64,000 bases of DNA from Sophora flavescens. Taxonomy: Eukaryota; Streptophyta; Magnoliopsida; Fabales; Fabaceae. Below the pieces are notes generated by a model. The model had not been told where the DNA came from. It was given only the letters and a program-made list of their open reading frames with translations, and made no database searches. Position numbers and translations under genes: made by a program. Every line of letters starts with the position of its first letter. Position 1 is the first letter of the stretch. The DNA is taken from contig CM061064.1 of NCBI GenBank assembly GCA_030762895.1, positions 237,738,586 through 237,802,585 of the forward strand. Direction: 5' to 3'. Shown one piece after another: positions 23,941 through 36,251 of the stretch.

Positions 23941-24099
23941 GCCATGTCAGTTACATAATTGGCCTCTCCTCCTTTGAGTTAATTCGACCCCTAAGTTCAT
24001 AGTTCGAGGTATGCCTCTATTTTCTGCATCCAAACTCCCAAGACTCATAACACTGCACTCGCTATCAGCCTCCTCTTCTTCTACCTCTATGGCGACAAT

Positions 24100-25309
24100 A
24101 TTCCCCTATGTTTCTCCTTCATCTTCATCATCCAACACCATCAATCTCAATTGTTTGTCCGAACACTGGTGGAGGGGATGAAACGACCCCCCACACCTGT
24201 AACACGGTCCCTTTTGTTTCCTCTCCATGAGTTCATGATACGATAGGTGAGTAACACCCTTGTCCCTAGAATTCATCCTATTCCGCTCAACATTGGGGTC
24301 GATTTTGGGTTTCTGCCCGTAGGACCCACCCTTCGATGGGCTCCCTCCTCCCAAATTATGCTCCTTAGACCCACGTACAAAGACCCAATCCGAACCCATA
24401 TTGCGACCCGGGTTACTTCAGTTGGGACGAAAATTATTATTACTCGACCGGAACCCGTTTTTGCTCCCTGCTCCTCCAAACGTCATCATGTTTCCACCCT
24501 TTCCTCCTATCTCCTTCTCGACAGCATGAGCCACATTCATCAGACGAGAGCGCGACACTGGTCCTAGGGTTAGGAGGCTCCGTACTCGTCCTCTGATTTC
24601 CTCTTTCAATCCATGAAGGAAATACCCGAAACATTGATCATCGGGCATTCTCCTCACTTACGAAATCAAACACTCGAAGTTTCAAATGTAATTGTCAATG
24701 CTACCTCGTTGTCTGAGGTTCTTCAACTGTTCGAAAACCCCACCATCTCCCATCCCACCATACCGCCCGAGGAGCTTAACCTTAGGCTGCTCCCACGTCA
24801 ATTCCTTCTCATCATCGAGCAGGGAATTGAAGAAATGAATCGTGGGTCCTTCCATACATAGCTGAGCTAAATTCACCATCACCTCGGGACTTGTCTCTTG
24901 AACAAGGAAATAAATTTCCGCTCGCGTAATCCACCCAGCTAGATCATCACCATCGAACATGGGCGGCTCAACCTTTTTCACTGACTGACGAAACTCCTCC
25001 AAAGCCTCTCCTTGTAACTCTTTTAGACTCGATGTGGATGACACTTTCTTTATTGAAGAGTCCTGGTTCTCATTGTTTTTAACTGTCTCGTCTGGTTTCT
25101 TCTTGGTGCTATCGTCCCTCCTCCTCGTTTAGGAGCTTCTTGTCAAAGCACTTCGTAAGCATGGTCATGAGAGTTTCATGATTCTCATCAGCCTTTCTCT
25201 GGTTCTCATCAGCTTTGCTTTGCATCACCGACAAAGCCCTTTTTACATTTGACAACTCCGCCTCCAATGCAGCAACCTTCGGTTCCATAGCCTTCTTCTT
25301 TGGTGGCAT
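24100..25309 (-). pseudogene. Gypsy gag, broken
   Basis: It starts MPPKKKAMEPKVAALEAELS, followed by a heptad-rich stretch that may form a coiled coil. The capsid-like core follows (PPMFDGDDLAGWITRAEIYF, LLGRYGG, FLHGLKEEIRGRVR, as in Retrotrans_gag proteins), then a CX2CX4HX4C knuckle (CYRCGGSFHPLHQC) near 24,190. Frameshifts or stops separate the pieces near 25,110, 24,682, 24,418 and 24,106. The protein would form the particle shell. Confidence 0.88.
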
Positions 25310-25372
25310 TCACCCACTAAAATCTCCTTGCTCCGCTGATCCCTTCTTCGAATCCGGTAGGTCGGACCAGTT

Positions 25373-25764
25373 TGTTACGTACCAGTAGCTAGCAGTAGAA
25401 TTATAAGCAAACAAAGAATGAAAAGGAATGCTAAGGTATGTATTATTTGTTGCATTAGGGAAATTTACAGAGGGAATACTCCTTCTGCCACAGAGCACTG
25501 CTTCTATAGAGAGCTAGAGCTCTCTATCCATAACAAAATAATGATTACTGACAAAGATACCTCACTCTATGCACTCCCCTTCCTAATAACAGAAAGTGCT
25601 TGTTACCCCCCCCCCCCCCCCTATCCTTCTCTCTCTGTCAGCAAGGCACTCAATTCAGCTTGCCTCTTGCCTCTCCTAGTATAAACTCTCCACACTTTGG
25701 GCCCATGTGACATTTGGGTTACCAACTGCATATTTGGGTCACGAATCAGATTTTGGCCCCTAAC
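25373..25764 (-). repeat. LTR of the gypsy fragment
   Basis: On the minus strand it begins TGTTAGGGGCCAAAATC and ends GGTACGTAACA, 392 bp, with matching TGTTA/TAACA ends. ACTGGTCCGACC, a possible primer site, follows 1-2 bases later. A run of 16 C lies at 25,606-25,621. Confidence 0.85.
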
Positions 25765-26219
25765 AGTTAATGCCAGCTGGAACCATTATTTTGTCACATG
25801 TTTATTGTGTTTATTATTTCTATATAGGTTATAGCTGTCATATTAAATAGAATGTAACTATCAGAATATTCTAGGCTAAACTCTAGGACAAAATCTCCTA
25901 TAATCTCTCATGTAATTGTAAATGATTTGATTATTGTCTATTTAAGAAGGAAAGACCACATAGAGCCGTACAGTTTTCCAAAGCATTCTTCTTGAATCTT
26001 ATCATGCCATCTTATGATCTTTGACATGGTATCAGAGTCAGATTTTGCAGGCAATGTGGGAATTGGACCCAGGCCCACGCTGCGCGTGAGGGTGGCTATT
26101 GAAGTTGCATTTGTGTCCCACATTGCCAAGGTTCTTGGGCTGTGCAATGCTTATATATGCTTGGGCACCCTCATCGTTTGAGCTAGCTTTTGGGAGTGAG
26201 ATCCAATCATATTTAACAT
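25765..26219 (+). repeat. Copia 3' LTR next to the LIN-like exon
   Basis: The sequence aligns with 19,351-19,812 over its whole length, with few differences, among them a small deletion of TACCACTA near the start. It ends ATTTAACA at 26219 and is followed by the TSD TCAAT and the LIN-like coding sequence. Confidence 0.9.
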
Positions 26220-26960
26220 CAATGGCTTGCTCAATACTGCTTATGACTTTGGTCTCACTATTGTTCTCTTCTTCCAGTTCAATAAAATTGAAGGAGGAGA
26301 AACAATTGTGGCGCAATGTAGACCGAAAGTCCTCATATTTTAGAAAACATTTTATATATCCATTAAGAATGGAAACTACTGCTTGGACTGCAACTTCATC
26401 GAAATCAAGACTAGAAGCCAGTAGCATGGTACGATCCTGATTTTTATTGCTTCTATCTTCAAATTTTTTGCTACTAGATCTAGTGTATGAACTTCTGCTA
26501 TTTATCTAACCCACCTTTGCATTAGACACTTTGTTTGAATAAATATTTTTAACTTTGTTATCTTCTTTCCCACTACATCAGTGATCTCATACCTTGGCAT
26601 GTATTCTGATAAATTGCTATCAATTCCTTGCATAAACTTGTACTGCTAGAAGGCTTCTGCTCGGTTTCATTATTGAACCGTCCATCCATTTTGTCTCTTA
26701 CAAAAAGACTATCCCCTGGCCTCCTATTCTTAGCAGTGTCCCTTTTCAATGGTCCACTTCTAGCCTAAAATCGTGTGGCATCAGACTTTGTTCTCTGTGT
26801 TTTAATTCTTTCACTTGACACAAAGTCTTCCTTTCTGCTCTTCCAAAGAGTAAGGTGGCTAAGTTGAAGCATCGTAGTGGAAGGAATATCTCGACCTTGT
26901 CTCTTGTCTCCTTCCTTTGAACCCTTCCTCTGCAAGAAGCTCCTACGAAGATGAAGCCAT
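26220..26960 (-). pseudogene. LIN: LIN-like gene, first exon with start codon
   Basis: On the minus strand the ATG at 26960 opens MASSS, a TAG, then ELLAEEGFKGRRQETRSR, the N-terminal wording of LIN-like proteins. A basic, serine-rich low-complexity region follows with frameshifts (TQRTKSDATRF, then KRDTAKNRRPGD, SSYTRSSSKKFEDRSN), then the conserved helical block SSLDFDEVAVQAVVSILNGY and SSIEQAI, where the copia interrupts it. The sequence resumes at 19,345 (ETIEQTAEESLS). Defects are the early TAG, a stop near 26,510 and frameshifts near 26,750-26,860. The start was chosen because the downstream text matches the family N-terminus. Confidence 0.72.
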
Positions 26961-27500
26961 TGATATGATGTCCCCTCAAAAAGTTGGTCCTCTCACAACA
27001 AAAGGTTAGTCCAAATTAAAGGGAAATTGATTTCCTCAAATTGTAACCCTTCCTTCTGGCAAAGAAAACTCATCAAATATCAGAAACATTCAAAAGGCTT
27101 AACTATGATGTTGAATACCAGATGAGGATAAGAAACAACAACTTTGGAATGGAAATGAAAAGTTAAAAAGAAAATAGAATAATCTTGACAACCTTACTAG
27201 CTTTAAAATAAGTTCAAATTGTATGATAGATGATTTTCTAGGTAAACTGAAAGAAATATATCAGATTACCCAAAATAACTAAACATTTTTTATATGCTAA
27301 AATAACTAAACATTAAAACATGACACCATATCTTATTATTTGATTGCAACAAAGTATCAAAAAGAGATTTTACCTTAGATTTTTTTTTTTAACGATACTT
27401 TTGGTTTAAGCACCATAAGAATCAAACTTGTTCAATAAGCATTTTGCACTACCAAGTATAGCTCTAGCAATATTAAAATGTTGTATGCTTGCAACACTAA
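26961..27500. other. Upstream region of the LIN-like gene, nothing recognised
   Basis: AT-rich sequence upstream of the start codon. It presumably held the 5' UTR and promoter on the minus strand. I see no coding frame, transposon end or clear TATA position. Confidence 0.4.
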
Positions 27501-27504
27501 AAAA

Positions 27505-28242
27505 ATAACAGCAATGTTATTTGCACAGCCGGTTGGGACACCTGGGTGCGACACCTGCACTGTGCAGTGCGCTACAGCACACTGTAGACCTCTTTTTTCC
27601 TTTTTTCTTTTTTTAATATTTAGTTTTTTTTAGTACTGATATTTTTTTGTTAATGACGTACAAATATTTGGTTAATCACGTACAAATATCTGGTTAATTC
27701 ACTTTATTATATGGTTAATGGGTCATCTTGAAGCTTGCAATAATTTTCCACACAAATTACCCATATAATGAACTGAATTAACCAGATATTTACACATGAT
27801 TGACCAAATATTTACATGGTGGTGGAAAATGATTGTAAGCTTTAGGATGACCCATTAACCATATAATTAACTGAATTAACCACATATTTGCACGTGATTA
27901 ACCATATATTTACATGTTTGTAGAAAGTAATTGTAAGCTTCAGGATGACCTATGAACCATATAATGAACTGAATTAACTATATATTTACATGGGATTAAC
28001 CAATTTTTTATATGGTTGTGGAAAATGATTGTAAGTTTCAGGATGACCCATTAACCATATAATGAACTGAATTAACCAAATATTTACACGTAATTAACCA
28101 AAAAAGTTAGTATTCAAAAAAGCTAAATTTTAATTATTTTTTAAAAAGTCAATGCTTAATTAAAAAAAAAGTAGCACTACAGTGCGCGCTATAGTACAGG
28201 TGTCGCTGGTGGGTGTTCAAAAAACATTTCTAAAAAAACTGT
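27505..28242. mobile_element. Foldback/MITE-like element with internal repeats
   Basis: The ends are imperfect inverted repeats. GCGACACCTGCACTGTGCAG near 27,548-27,567 pairs with the complement of the CAGTGCGCGCTATAGTACAGGTGTCGC region near 28,180-28,206, with further pairing outward. The middle has about three direct copies of a roughly 106-bp AT-rich unit (GATGACCCATTAACCATATAAT) plus one inverted copy near 27,660-27,740. It has no coding capacity. The structure fits a Mutator-like or foldback MITE. I could not fix a target duplication. Confidence 0.55.
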
Positions 28243-28546
28243 TGTGTTATTTGGACACTGTATATATTTATCCATATCTCTCAGTTACTTTTTATTTTCT
28301 TATATACACACATTCCAAAAATACATAAAAAAACAAACGGACACCGTATGGTGTCCCTAATTAGTTGTTCAAAAAAATTTTATGAAGGCCATAATATAAA
28401 TTAAAAGAGTTTAAATAAGTTGGTAAGAAGAAACAAACAGAAAATAGAGTGAAGAACAACAATTGGCAACGAGGGAACGCACAAAAGTTCATTTGACAAG
28501 TGAGAGAGGACAAAATGAGAAGTTTTTTGGAACAAATGAACATGTC
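28243..28546. other. Short unique interval
   Basis: AT-rich, no gene seen. It contains the palindrome GGACACCGTATGGTGTCC near 28,339. It borders the TSD CTTCA of the giant LTR. Confidence 0.4.
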
Positions 28547-28551
28547 CTTCA

Positions 28552-31500
28552 TGTGACACCCTAAACTCGGGTCATCACATGGTTACCCGTTTGCGGAGAT
28601 AAAACTTAATTTACTGGTTACTTTCGGAAAATAATGTTTTCTCAACGTTCATCTTTTCAAAATATGGTGATAAATTTTTTTTCTTTCTTTCTTTTAACTT
28701 CACAACCACAACAACATAATCAAATCACACTTAGATACATAATGTATATAAGTCATACAACTATACTGCCTCATATGTCTTCACACCTAGATCATTATCA
28801 AATTTATTCTCCTAAACACCATATATCAAAATAGGACCTAAGCTGGTCGTAACTAATAGACACTACCACCAACTGGAGCAGCACAGCATGCCTTGAACTA
28901 GATAGCCTTCTCCTTCTTGTAGAAATCCTACCCCTTGTACGTCTCTGATATGTGTTGTAAGGGTGAGACACCAATATATGGATTTAACAAAATAACTAAA
29001 TGCTCGCACAAAAGAAGGCACATGTACAATTTCATGTTATAACAACATAAGCATCCATACTATAGCATACAATTTATCAATGGGTTTCACACCCCAAACA
29101 TCAACGTTGGAAAACTATGCATGAGCACTTCAATACATCATCTAACATTTTCCTAATCTCCGGAGATCCCACAACACCGCGTAAATGAGTTGATCAAGCT
29201 CAATAGCCAAATATATTAGGCACTTCGTGGCATGGAATACTTTATTCATTAAAGCACCACACATAACTTCGTAGCCAAAATACCCTATCATCAAGGTATC
29301 CGACATAACTTCGTAGCCAAAATACCCTATCATCAAGGTATCCGACATAACTTCGTAGCCAAAATACCCTATCATTAAGGTATCCGACATAGGACATCGT
29401 GGGAACGTCTGCCAATGCATGCATATAAAATATTTGTTCTCGTCGTTTTCTTCGTTTGTAATCTTTCCTTTGCCAAAGCTCAAAAGCTTACGACCAACGT
29501 AGTTTTCAATGTCTTAAAGTCTTTCATTAACAACACAGGACACGCAGTCCGAGTGCTTAGTCACGAAACCCTAAACCTTGCAATCAGTCTTAGGTTCGTG
29601 GTAATAGAAAACATCATAAATCTTTTACCGTCGTTTATTACGTCGTGAAGTAGACACACAGTCTACCTACTTGACACCAAGTCTTTAACGTCATAAGAAC
29701 ACTAGTATCCCGACGTCTCGGTTACTAAGTTCCATATCGTCGTTTTACATCGTTTTTGTCCGTGAAACACAAATCAAAAATAGGATAACGTCATAAGAAC
29801 ACTAGTACCCCGACATCTCGGTTACTAAGTTCTATATCGTCGTTTACGTCGTTTTTCGTCTATGAAAACATATCCAAAATAATATCTCCGCAACTTATCC
29901 AAGTTACCGAAAATACGTCATTGAGTAAACTCATTTACAGAAAATCTTTTCTACTTGAAATTCGTTTATAAAACGTCCAATCATCAAAAACTTTTTACAG
30001 AAACTTCAACTATAAAAATTAAATCAATTCAGATTAAACTTCTTCTCAAAACAAGTACTGCTATTTTTAAACTTTCACCGTAAATAATTTCAAAACTTGC
30101 CATCATTTATCATTTTCCAAGAAAATATTTTTAAAGTCAAACTTTGACTTTTCATTTTATATTATTATTTTATTATTTTTATTTTTATTTTTATAAAGTA
30201 TTTTTGAATATTAATTTCACAAAATAACTTTTTATAATATTTAGGAATTTCTTGCGTAAAAATTAGCAGTACTAAAAAAATTTCACGGTTACGCTCTCAC
30301 CGTGACTCATAAATTTCTTTTACACTAATAAATCCTTAAAATAATAGTATTTCTCAAAAACTCATTATTTTTCAAAATAATATTTTCCACCACTATTATA
30401 TTCTAACATTCCCCATAAAACGTTGAATATAATTTTCACAACTTATTAAATCTTTTATCTGATTAATCGATTGTGAATCGACCCTTTGTCCAGGACTCTC
30501 AAACAACATTCAACATTCATCATTCAACAATATCATCATAATTATATCACCAGGCAGATCATGCATCATAGCAACATACTATACTACTGCAGATAATTAA
30601 ATCAATTAAAAGCAGATTAATCACCGATGCACAGATAACAACACAACGTAAGCCACATAAACAAATAATCACAACCACATATAAATCATATAAACCACAC
30701 TACAAGCAAATAGTTATTGAGAAAAATCCCTCAGGTAAGCTCCCCATACCTCTTGAAGACTCGAACTAACGGTTTCAAATAATCTCCCGATTTGATCCGG
30801 CTTCCTCCGTCGGCTTTAGGTCAAACCAACCCGATCGATTCCTTCATAACGAATTGCAACCAAAATAAATCAAATCATACAAAAACATACTTGACTCATG
30901 GAGGTTAAGGTTCGGCCTCAACAACTTTTCTAGGTTAGGAAAGTTAAAATTTTGTTAACTTAAGGATTTATGATCCATAAGTAACTTAAACAAGATTAAG
31001 CACTTAACCCAAGATTATGAACCAAGAACATGAACTAAAACTCATCTAGTTCCAAGAACTAGGGTTTCGGCCAAGGGCTGAGTTTGGGGTTAGAAATCTC
31101 TAAAATTTCTAAACTCTTGGATTTAATCAACATACAAAACCTAGAGTTGGATTCAAGTGTAACAAACAACTTTTGAATCACAAAACCATTAAGTGTTTAT
31201 ACCTAGGGTTTCGGTTTTGATGAGATCAAATAGTCTTAAGTTTGATTTTTGATCTTCTATATACTTGAATACAAGAACTATCAAGTTATAATCATGAATC
31301 AAGGCATGAAAATGAAACAAAACCTAAGAACACAAAGTTAACCTAGGTTCGGCCCAGTCCAGATTTTAGGGAAAGAAATTTTTCATGATCTTGTGCTTCT
31401 AGATGATGAAAATAGAGATTGTTATAAGATCATAGCAATTGGTTTCATGTCAAAAGGATTTGTCTAGAATTAGTTATGAATTTTTGAATCTAGTTCCATG

Positions 31501-32557
31501 AACTTTGAACAAATGAAGAACATATGGATTTAAGTCATGAATCTACAAAAGTGATGAAGAGAAATGATTTAAATGACAAGAGAATAAGTTATTACCTCTT
31601 AATGATCCAAGAAAACAAAGTTTGGATGATGTTCTTCAAGGTTTTCTTATGGTGTTCTTAAGAAACTTAAGGGAGAAGATGAACATAGTTAGGGTTTAGA
31701 ATAGTTTTAGTGTTTTGAGTAGATCTCTCAACATACTTGTCCGTTTTGGATGATCTTTATGTCGTTGGAAAGAAGAGAGAAAGATGAACAACTTTCGTTG
31801 TGAAAGTTTTTCGAGATTCAAAATAGAAACTGGTCAGAATTGCCAATCAAAATCTGACGAATTATGAACTCTTTGGAGCAAAAGAACATGAAAATGGAAA
31901 AATGGCTTAATGAAGAAGACAACCTATTTAAATGAAGAAAAAACCAAACTTAATGAAGAAGGCATTGGAGCCGTGGGTTTTGGGCAAGAGTTGGTCAACT
32001 TTTTCCAATGGCATTTGTTTGAAATTGTCATAAAAAGACAAGGGCAATTTGGTCATTTCATAGGAAAAATTAACTTTGTCATAAATGTGCCATTATGGCC
32101 ATTATGATACGGATAAACTCGTCATAAATGCTCGTCAAGTCGGTCAATCCAACATCTCTGCTACGTTGCCGACTCCTCGATTCATCTGGCGCAAGCTTTT
32201 CCTATAGACATCTCGACGTATACGCCCGCAACAAATATATTATTTTAATTTTTTTACCATAATTTTCAAAACTTCCAATATCGTAGTAAATATGATAAAA
32301 ATATTTTTCATCTCGTTCACGACTCAAAATTAGGTCTTCTGAGCAGTAAACTTTTACTGTCAGTGAAAACACTAAAACAAGCAGACTGGGCTTCCGTCTG
32401 AGTTTTCAACCAAAAACTTCCCCGTAACCTTATAAAAATAAGTATAACAAGGAAATGACCTTGGTTTATCCAAAATCATTTTCTATGTCTCGGATAAAAA
32501 TATATATTTATATATTTATTACCGATATTACGAAGCAGTGAAAATCGGGGTGTTACA
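28552..32557 (-). mobile_element. Solo giant LTR (4.0 kb)
   Basis: On the minus strand it begins TGTAACACCCCGATTTTCAC and ends GGGTGTCACA. It is flanked by CTTCA at 28,547-28,551 and 32,558-32,562. It shares both ends and interior blocks with the plus-strand copy at 49,028-59,233 (for example CGAAAGTAACCAG before the end, and a matching TTGCATGCAT/GGCAAAGAAAG block). The start sequence occurs only once, so it is a solo LTR rather than a pair with an interior. No polymerase region is present. The equivalent of the ORF at 52,602 is much shortened here, near 28,850-28,970. Confidence 0.8.
29264..29392. repeat. 42-bp minisatellite, three copies
   Basis: ACTTCGTAGCCAAAATACCC and the following 22 bases are repeated three times with almost no change, inside the giant LTR. 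The length is a multiple of three, which leaves a repeated 14-residue reading frame on the minus strand. I see no sign that it is translated. Confidence 0.9.
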
Positions 32558-32639
32558 CTTCATTTGAATGTTTCAAGGACGGTTGTCACTTGTCACTGTC
32601 TTTAATTCTTATATATAGCTTTCTTTTTGTATTTGCAGT

Positions 32640-33282
32640 TATGGGTGATTGCGATTCGGTTTGGATCGATTTTGAAACAAAAAGTCATCCGATCTAAAGA
32701 TAAAAAGAGCATGTGGTTCGGTTCGGTTTGGATGGCTTCCTTAAAAAAATCCGATCTGATCCGATTAAATGGGAATTGGATCGGTTCGGTTAATTCAGTT
32801 TTTAAAAACACATCATTACAGATTTATATTACATCAAAAAGTTAATATTACAAGCTAAATTGAACAAAATCTTAAACTTGTATATGCTTGTTTATATATT
32901 CATGTAATAACATTTCATAAACTATGTACAAAATAAATAAATAACATCATCAACTAGTTCCATAACATATTTTTTTAATTTTGAAACTTAGAAATAGTTA
33001 AAAAAAATTATGTCAAATCAAACTAGTAAGTATTATTAGGAAAAAAACCCAACAAATAAAAAAGCAATAATATAAAAAATAGAATAAATTTATATTTAAT
33101 TTTATATATGAGGTTTGATTTGGATTGGTTCGGTTTAAGAAAATGAATCCAAAATCCGATCCGATCGGTTTTAACAAAACAAGAACCAAAAAAATCCAAC
33201 AGACATCGGTTTTGTTCAGTTTTCGATTTTTTTAATCGGTTTTCCATTTTCTTTTGGACCGTTTTGGATATGAACACCCCTA
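32640..33282. mobile_element. hAT-like non-autonomous element
   Basis: The left end TATGGGTGATTGCGATTCGG and the complement of the right end TAGGGGTGTTCATATCC are related. Both are followed inward by repeated GGTTCGGTTTGGAT-type words, common in plant hAT MITEs that start TAGGGGTG. The interior is AT-rich and non-coding. The flanking 8-mers match only partly, so the boundary is tentative. Confidence 0.5.
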
Positions 33283-34377
33283 TTTACTGGGCATTTCGTT
33301 GCTTTGGTTTGGAGTCTCAAAATCATATCCGTAGTCACATGCTAATATACCAATTGTAGTAATATTGTAATAGAATATTATTAAGCATTGTTGTCTCTAA
33401 GGTTCCACATGGAAACATCAAGCACTCGGAAACTATGTTAAAATATTACCATTGATTGTTTGCCATGTTAATTTTAAAATTGCTGATTAAGTAGGCCCTG
33501 CAATATAATATACACAAGATAATATATTTAAACAAGTAACCAACGTCATGGTTAACAAAAAAAAAACCAATGTAGTATTGATCGAGTAAAAGCAACTTGT
33601 CCCAATAAAGAGAAAAATCTGGAGAACTCGAGTTCAAATTCTTGTATAGTCACTTTCCATTGGGAAGCTGAGAACCAAGGAATTAGCTGAATTTTCACAC
33701 ACATACTTTAGGCCAATGTGAAGCCCAGGGTAAGCAACCAAGCACGAATACAAAAGATATGTTTTGGTACACCAAGGGTATCTCTTTAGTTGAAGACTAA
33801 TATATTTTGAAGTGTAGAGATTACCAAAGTAGATTTTACCGCTTCCAACAAAACGTTTTCCAGACACAAGATAAGAATCAAACTCCTGATAGCATAATTA
33901 AGGAATTCAAAAACCTAGTTATCTACAACTATGTTGGGCCTTGTTGGCTACAAAAGATAATAAAATAACGATAAGCAACCGTGCCTTAAATCTTTGTTTG
34001 CTATAACTAATTTTAGGAACTGGAACTAAAATTACATAATTATAAAGCATACATTATATATAGTCCCTAAACTAAATCAAAATGAAAACATAAAAAGGGC
34101 AATTAATTTTGATATCCTTCTATATAACAAGGATATTTAATTTTCCAGGCCTAAATATAATTGTCCCAATATTAGAATTCATCAATTCCCTAGGTGTCTC
34201 ATCTAATACTAAGCATGAAAGAAACCATAGACACCATAACCTTTGGACATTGAGTTACCAGAATAATAGGCCACAAGACAATGAACTCTACACCAGTAGG
34301 CAACCAAGGGTTCTATGGGGAACTAAGATACACCATCTTCACTCTGCTGCATGATAATCATCTATAATTTGTTTCAC
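33283..34377. other. Unique spacer, nothing recognised
   Basis: About 1.1 kb of AT-rich sequence between the hAT-like element and the start of the right duplication arm. A 77-codon minus-strand frame at 33,634-33,867 has gene-like composition, but I cannot match it to any family. This is the only long stretch of the spacer without identifiable repeats. Confidence 0.4.
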
Positions 34378-36246
34378 TGCATGAACTATAGTTGCGACTA
34401 AAAATGAAATCATCTCTGGATGGTCTGCCGTTAGCCTATCCCCATGAATTCTCCCTCCAAGGCATAGACCCCACTCGATCATGTTTCGGGTCCACTCGAC
34501 CATGTTTCAGGTCCCTCATATCATAGACCATGTTTCAGGTCACCCCCTAGTGCCCTAACCGCTCATCATAATCTCATAGATAACCTCAAAATAATCTCAT
34601 CTCATCAATCTCATCCTCATGTCACGATAATCATCTCGGTTAGGCACTACGATCACATATCATATGCAATTCCCAATACATCCTCATTTCTCAACATAAC
34701 TTGTAACTTACTCAACCTCTAAGCGCAATCATAACACTCATCATATCATCACAATCATCATGATGTTATCCAAAATCATCATGTCATAATATCATTTCCA
34801 AATAATAAATGCCAAAATATAATAATAATAATAATAATAAGTATAAACACTTTCAAAATTAATTACAACACTCATGACATCATACATCAAGTACCAAGTT
34901 CAAATCAACCAGTCAAACAGGCAATCATCACATAATAAAATAATATATATCTATACAGCGTAATAACGATAAATGCATAATTTCTATATCATCATCGGTA
35001 CCGCTGAGTAGTCCCCAATGTGGTATAGACATTGTTCGTTACTCACTCTCATGTAGGGTTTGGGTCGCCCCACGCCATTATCTAATTAAATGTAACCGTG
35101 CCGTTTCCGACGTTAAATAGTTTCTTTCCCCCACCTGGGATGTCTTAGGCTAGCTCTGGAGCAACGAAACGAACCCCCTCTCAACCTCTTAGTTGATGAC
35201 ACGTAAATAACTAAGGCCTCTGGGTATCCAAAAATTCACCTAAACACATCATTGTGACATATACGTTACAGGGAATCCTAATCTTAAAACGGAATCGAAA
35301 ACCGATAGACGGATTGAAAGGTAACCTCAATACCATCGCCGATGACATTTCGGCATAAAAAGAACATTGGCTTACCTTAGCCTAATCAAGAAAAGAAAGT
35401 TAGGATAATGAAGTAGACGTCGCGAGGATCACAATGGTATAATCGGTTTCTCGATAGGACGAACGGATTGCTCGAAATCAAGATCAGAACTTTCACTCTC
35501 CTTACGGCCTCTCTCTCTAACTCTTTGCTCTATCTCTCTTTTGCGTTAAATTGGTGAGAGAAAATAAATAAAAGAACCAAGGCAGCAAATTCTTCACGAT
35601 GAAGAAGTGTCACTTAGCACATAATTGGTGACTCACCAAGGCTAGCCATTAGGCTTAAAGGTGGCGTTAATTTTTTTAAAAAAAGGAAAGGCAGAAATGA
35701 CTTTACCAAATTGGCAAGCAGGTGCATGGCTAACTTATGATCAAAGGATGAAATATATCATGAGGAATTGCATGAGGAGGTGGCGTCCCCAAAACCCATG
35801 CAGCCAACTTTTCCAAGGTGGAGGTGTCTTCCATGTATAAAATCGTGAGCTACTTGCTCATATATAAAAATTATTTTAGTTAATTTAATTAGGTTAAAAC
35901 TTGTAACTAGGGTATAATTAATTAAGGCTAGTGCAAATTAATTATGATGAGTAAATTTATTATACTTATCTAGCTTTGATTAAGATCTATATCTATGTCT
36001 AATTATCTTTTAACTTTTTTAATGATAAACCACCTTAATTAAGGATTTAAATTGACGTGCTTCCAATTAGTGGATTTTGACTTGCTTGCTTGAGGTGCTT
36101 GTGTAATGAAAATTTTGAGTTGCTTAAATTTTATTTTGAACTTGCATATGTGTTTGGATTCTTAAATAAATTTAGATTTATCTAACCCTCATTCACATCT
36201 AATTAAAATATTTATTTTTTTTATTCACGAAAGATAGGATGTTACA
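34378..36246 (-). mobile_element. Gypsy family A LTR, right-arm partner
   Basis: On the minus strand it starts at 36246 with TGTAACATCCTATC, preceded by the TSD CATCC (36,247-36,251). It is co-linear with 16,407-17,775 of the left arm and stops near 34,378 at TGCATGAACTATAG, about 0.8 kb short of the LTR end. This point is the inner limit of the inverted duplication. Confidence 0.85.
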
Positions 36247-36251
36247 CATCC

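Larger units (their letters stand above)
23980..25764 (-). mobile_element. Ty3/gypsy 5' fragment (LTR, gag, start of protease)
   Basis: On the minus strand this is a 5' LTR, gag and the first residues of the protease region (VMSLGSLDAENRGIPRTM), then an abrupt end near 23,980 against copia sequence. Its LTR begins exactly where the copia 3' LTR begins, so the last base of the gypsy LTR replaces the first base of the copia LTR. No 3' LTR or TSD is visible. Confidence 0.85.
19351..26219 (+). mobile_element. Ty1/copia element inserted in the LIN-like exon
   Basis: The 6.9-kb insertion is flanked by TCAAT (19,346-19,350 and 26,220-26,224). It has terminal repeats of 462 and 455 bp that begin TGTTAATG (first base mutated in the second) and end ATTTAACA. 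The plus-strand interior has gag, protease, integrase, RT and RNase H in copia order, much decayed. About 1.8 kb of minus-strand gypsy lies between RNase H and the 3' LTR. The copia is opposite in orientation to the host gene. Confidence 0.92.

Noticed and set aside
29142..29648. ORFs of 60-113 codons over the minisatellite
   Set aside because: They are created by the 42-bp repeat and LTR sequence; no start context or splice pattern supports them.
33634..33867. 77-codon minus-strand ORF
   Set aside because: Composition is gene-like but there are no recognisable motifs, exon borders or conserved neighbours, so it is left as part of the unknown spacer.
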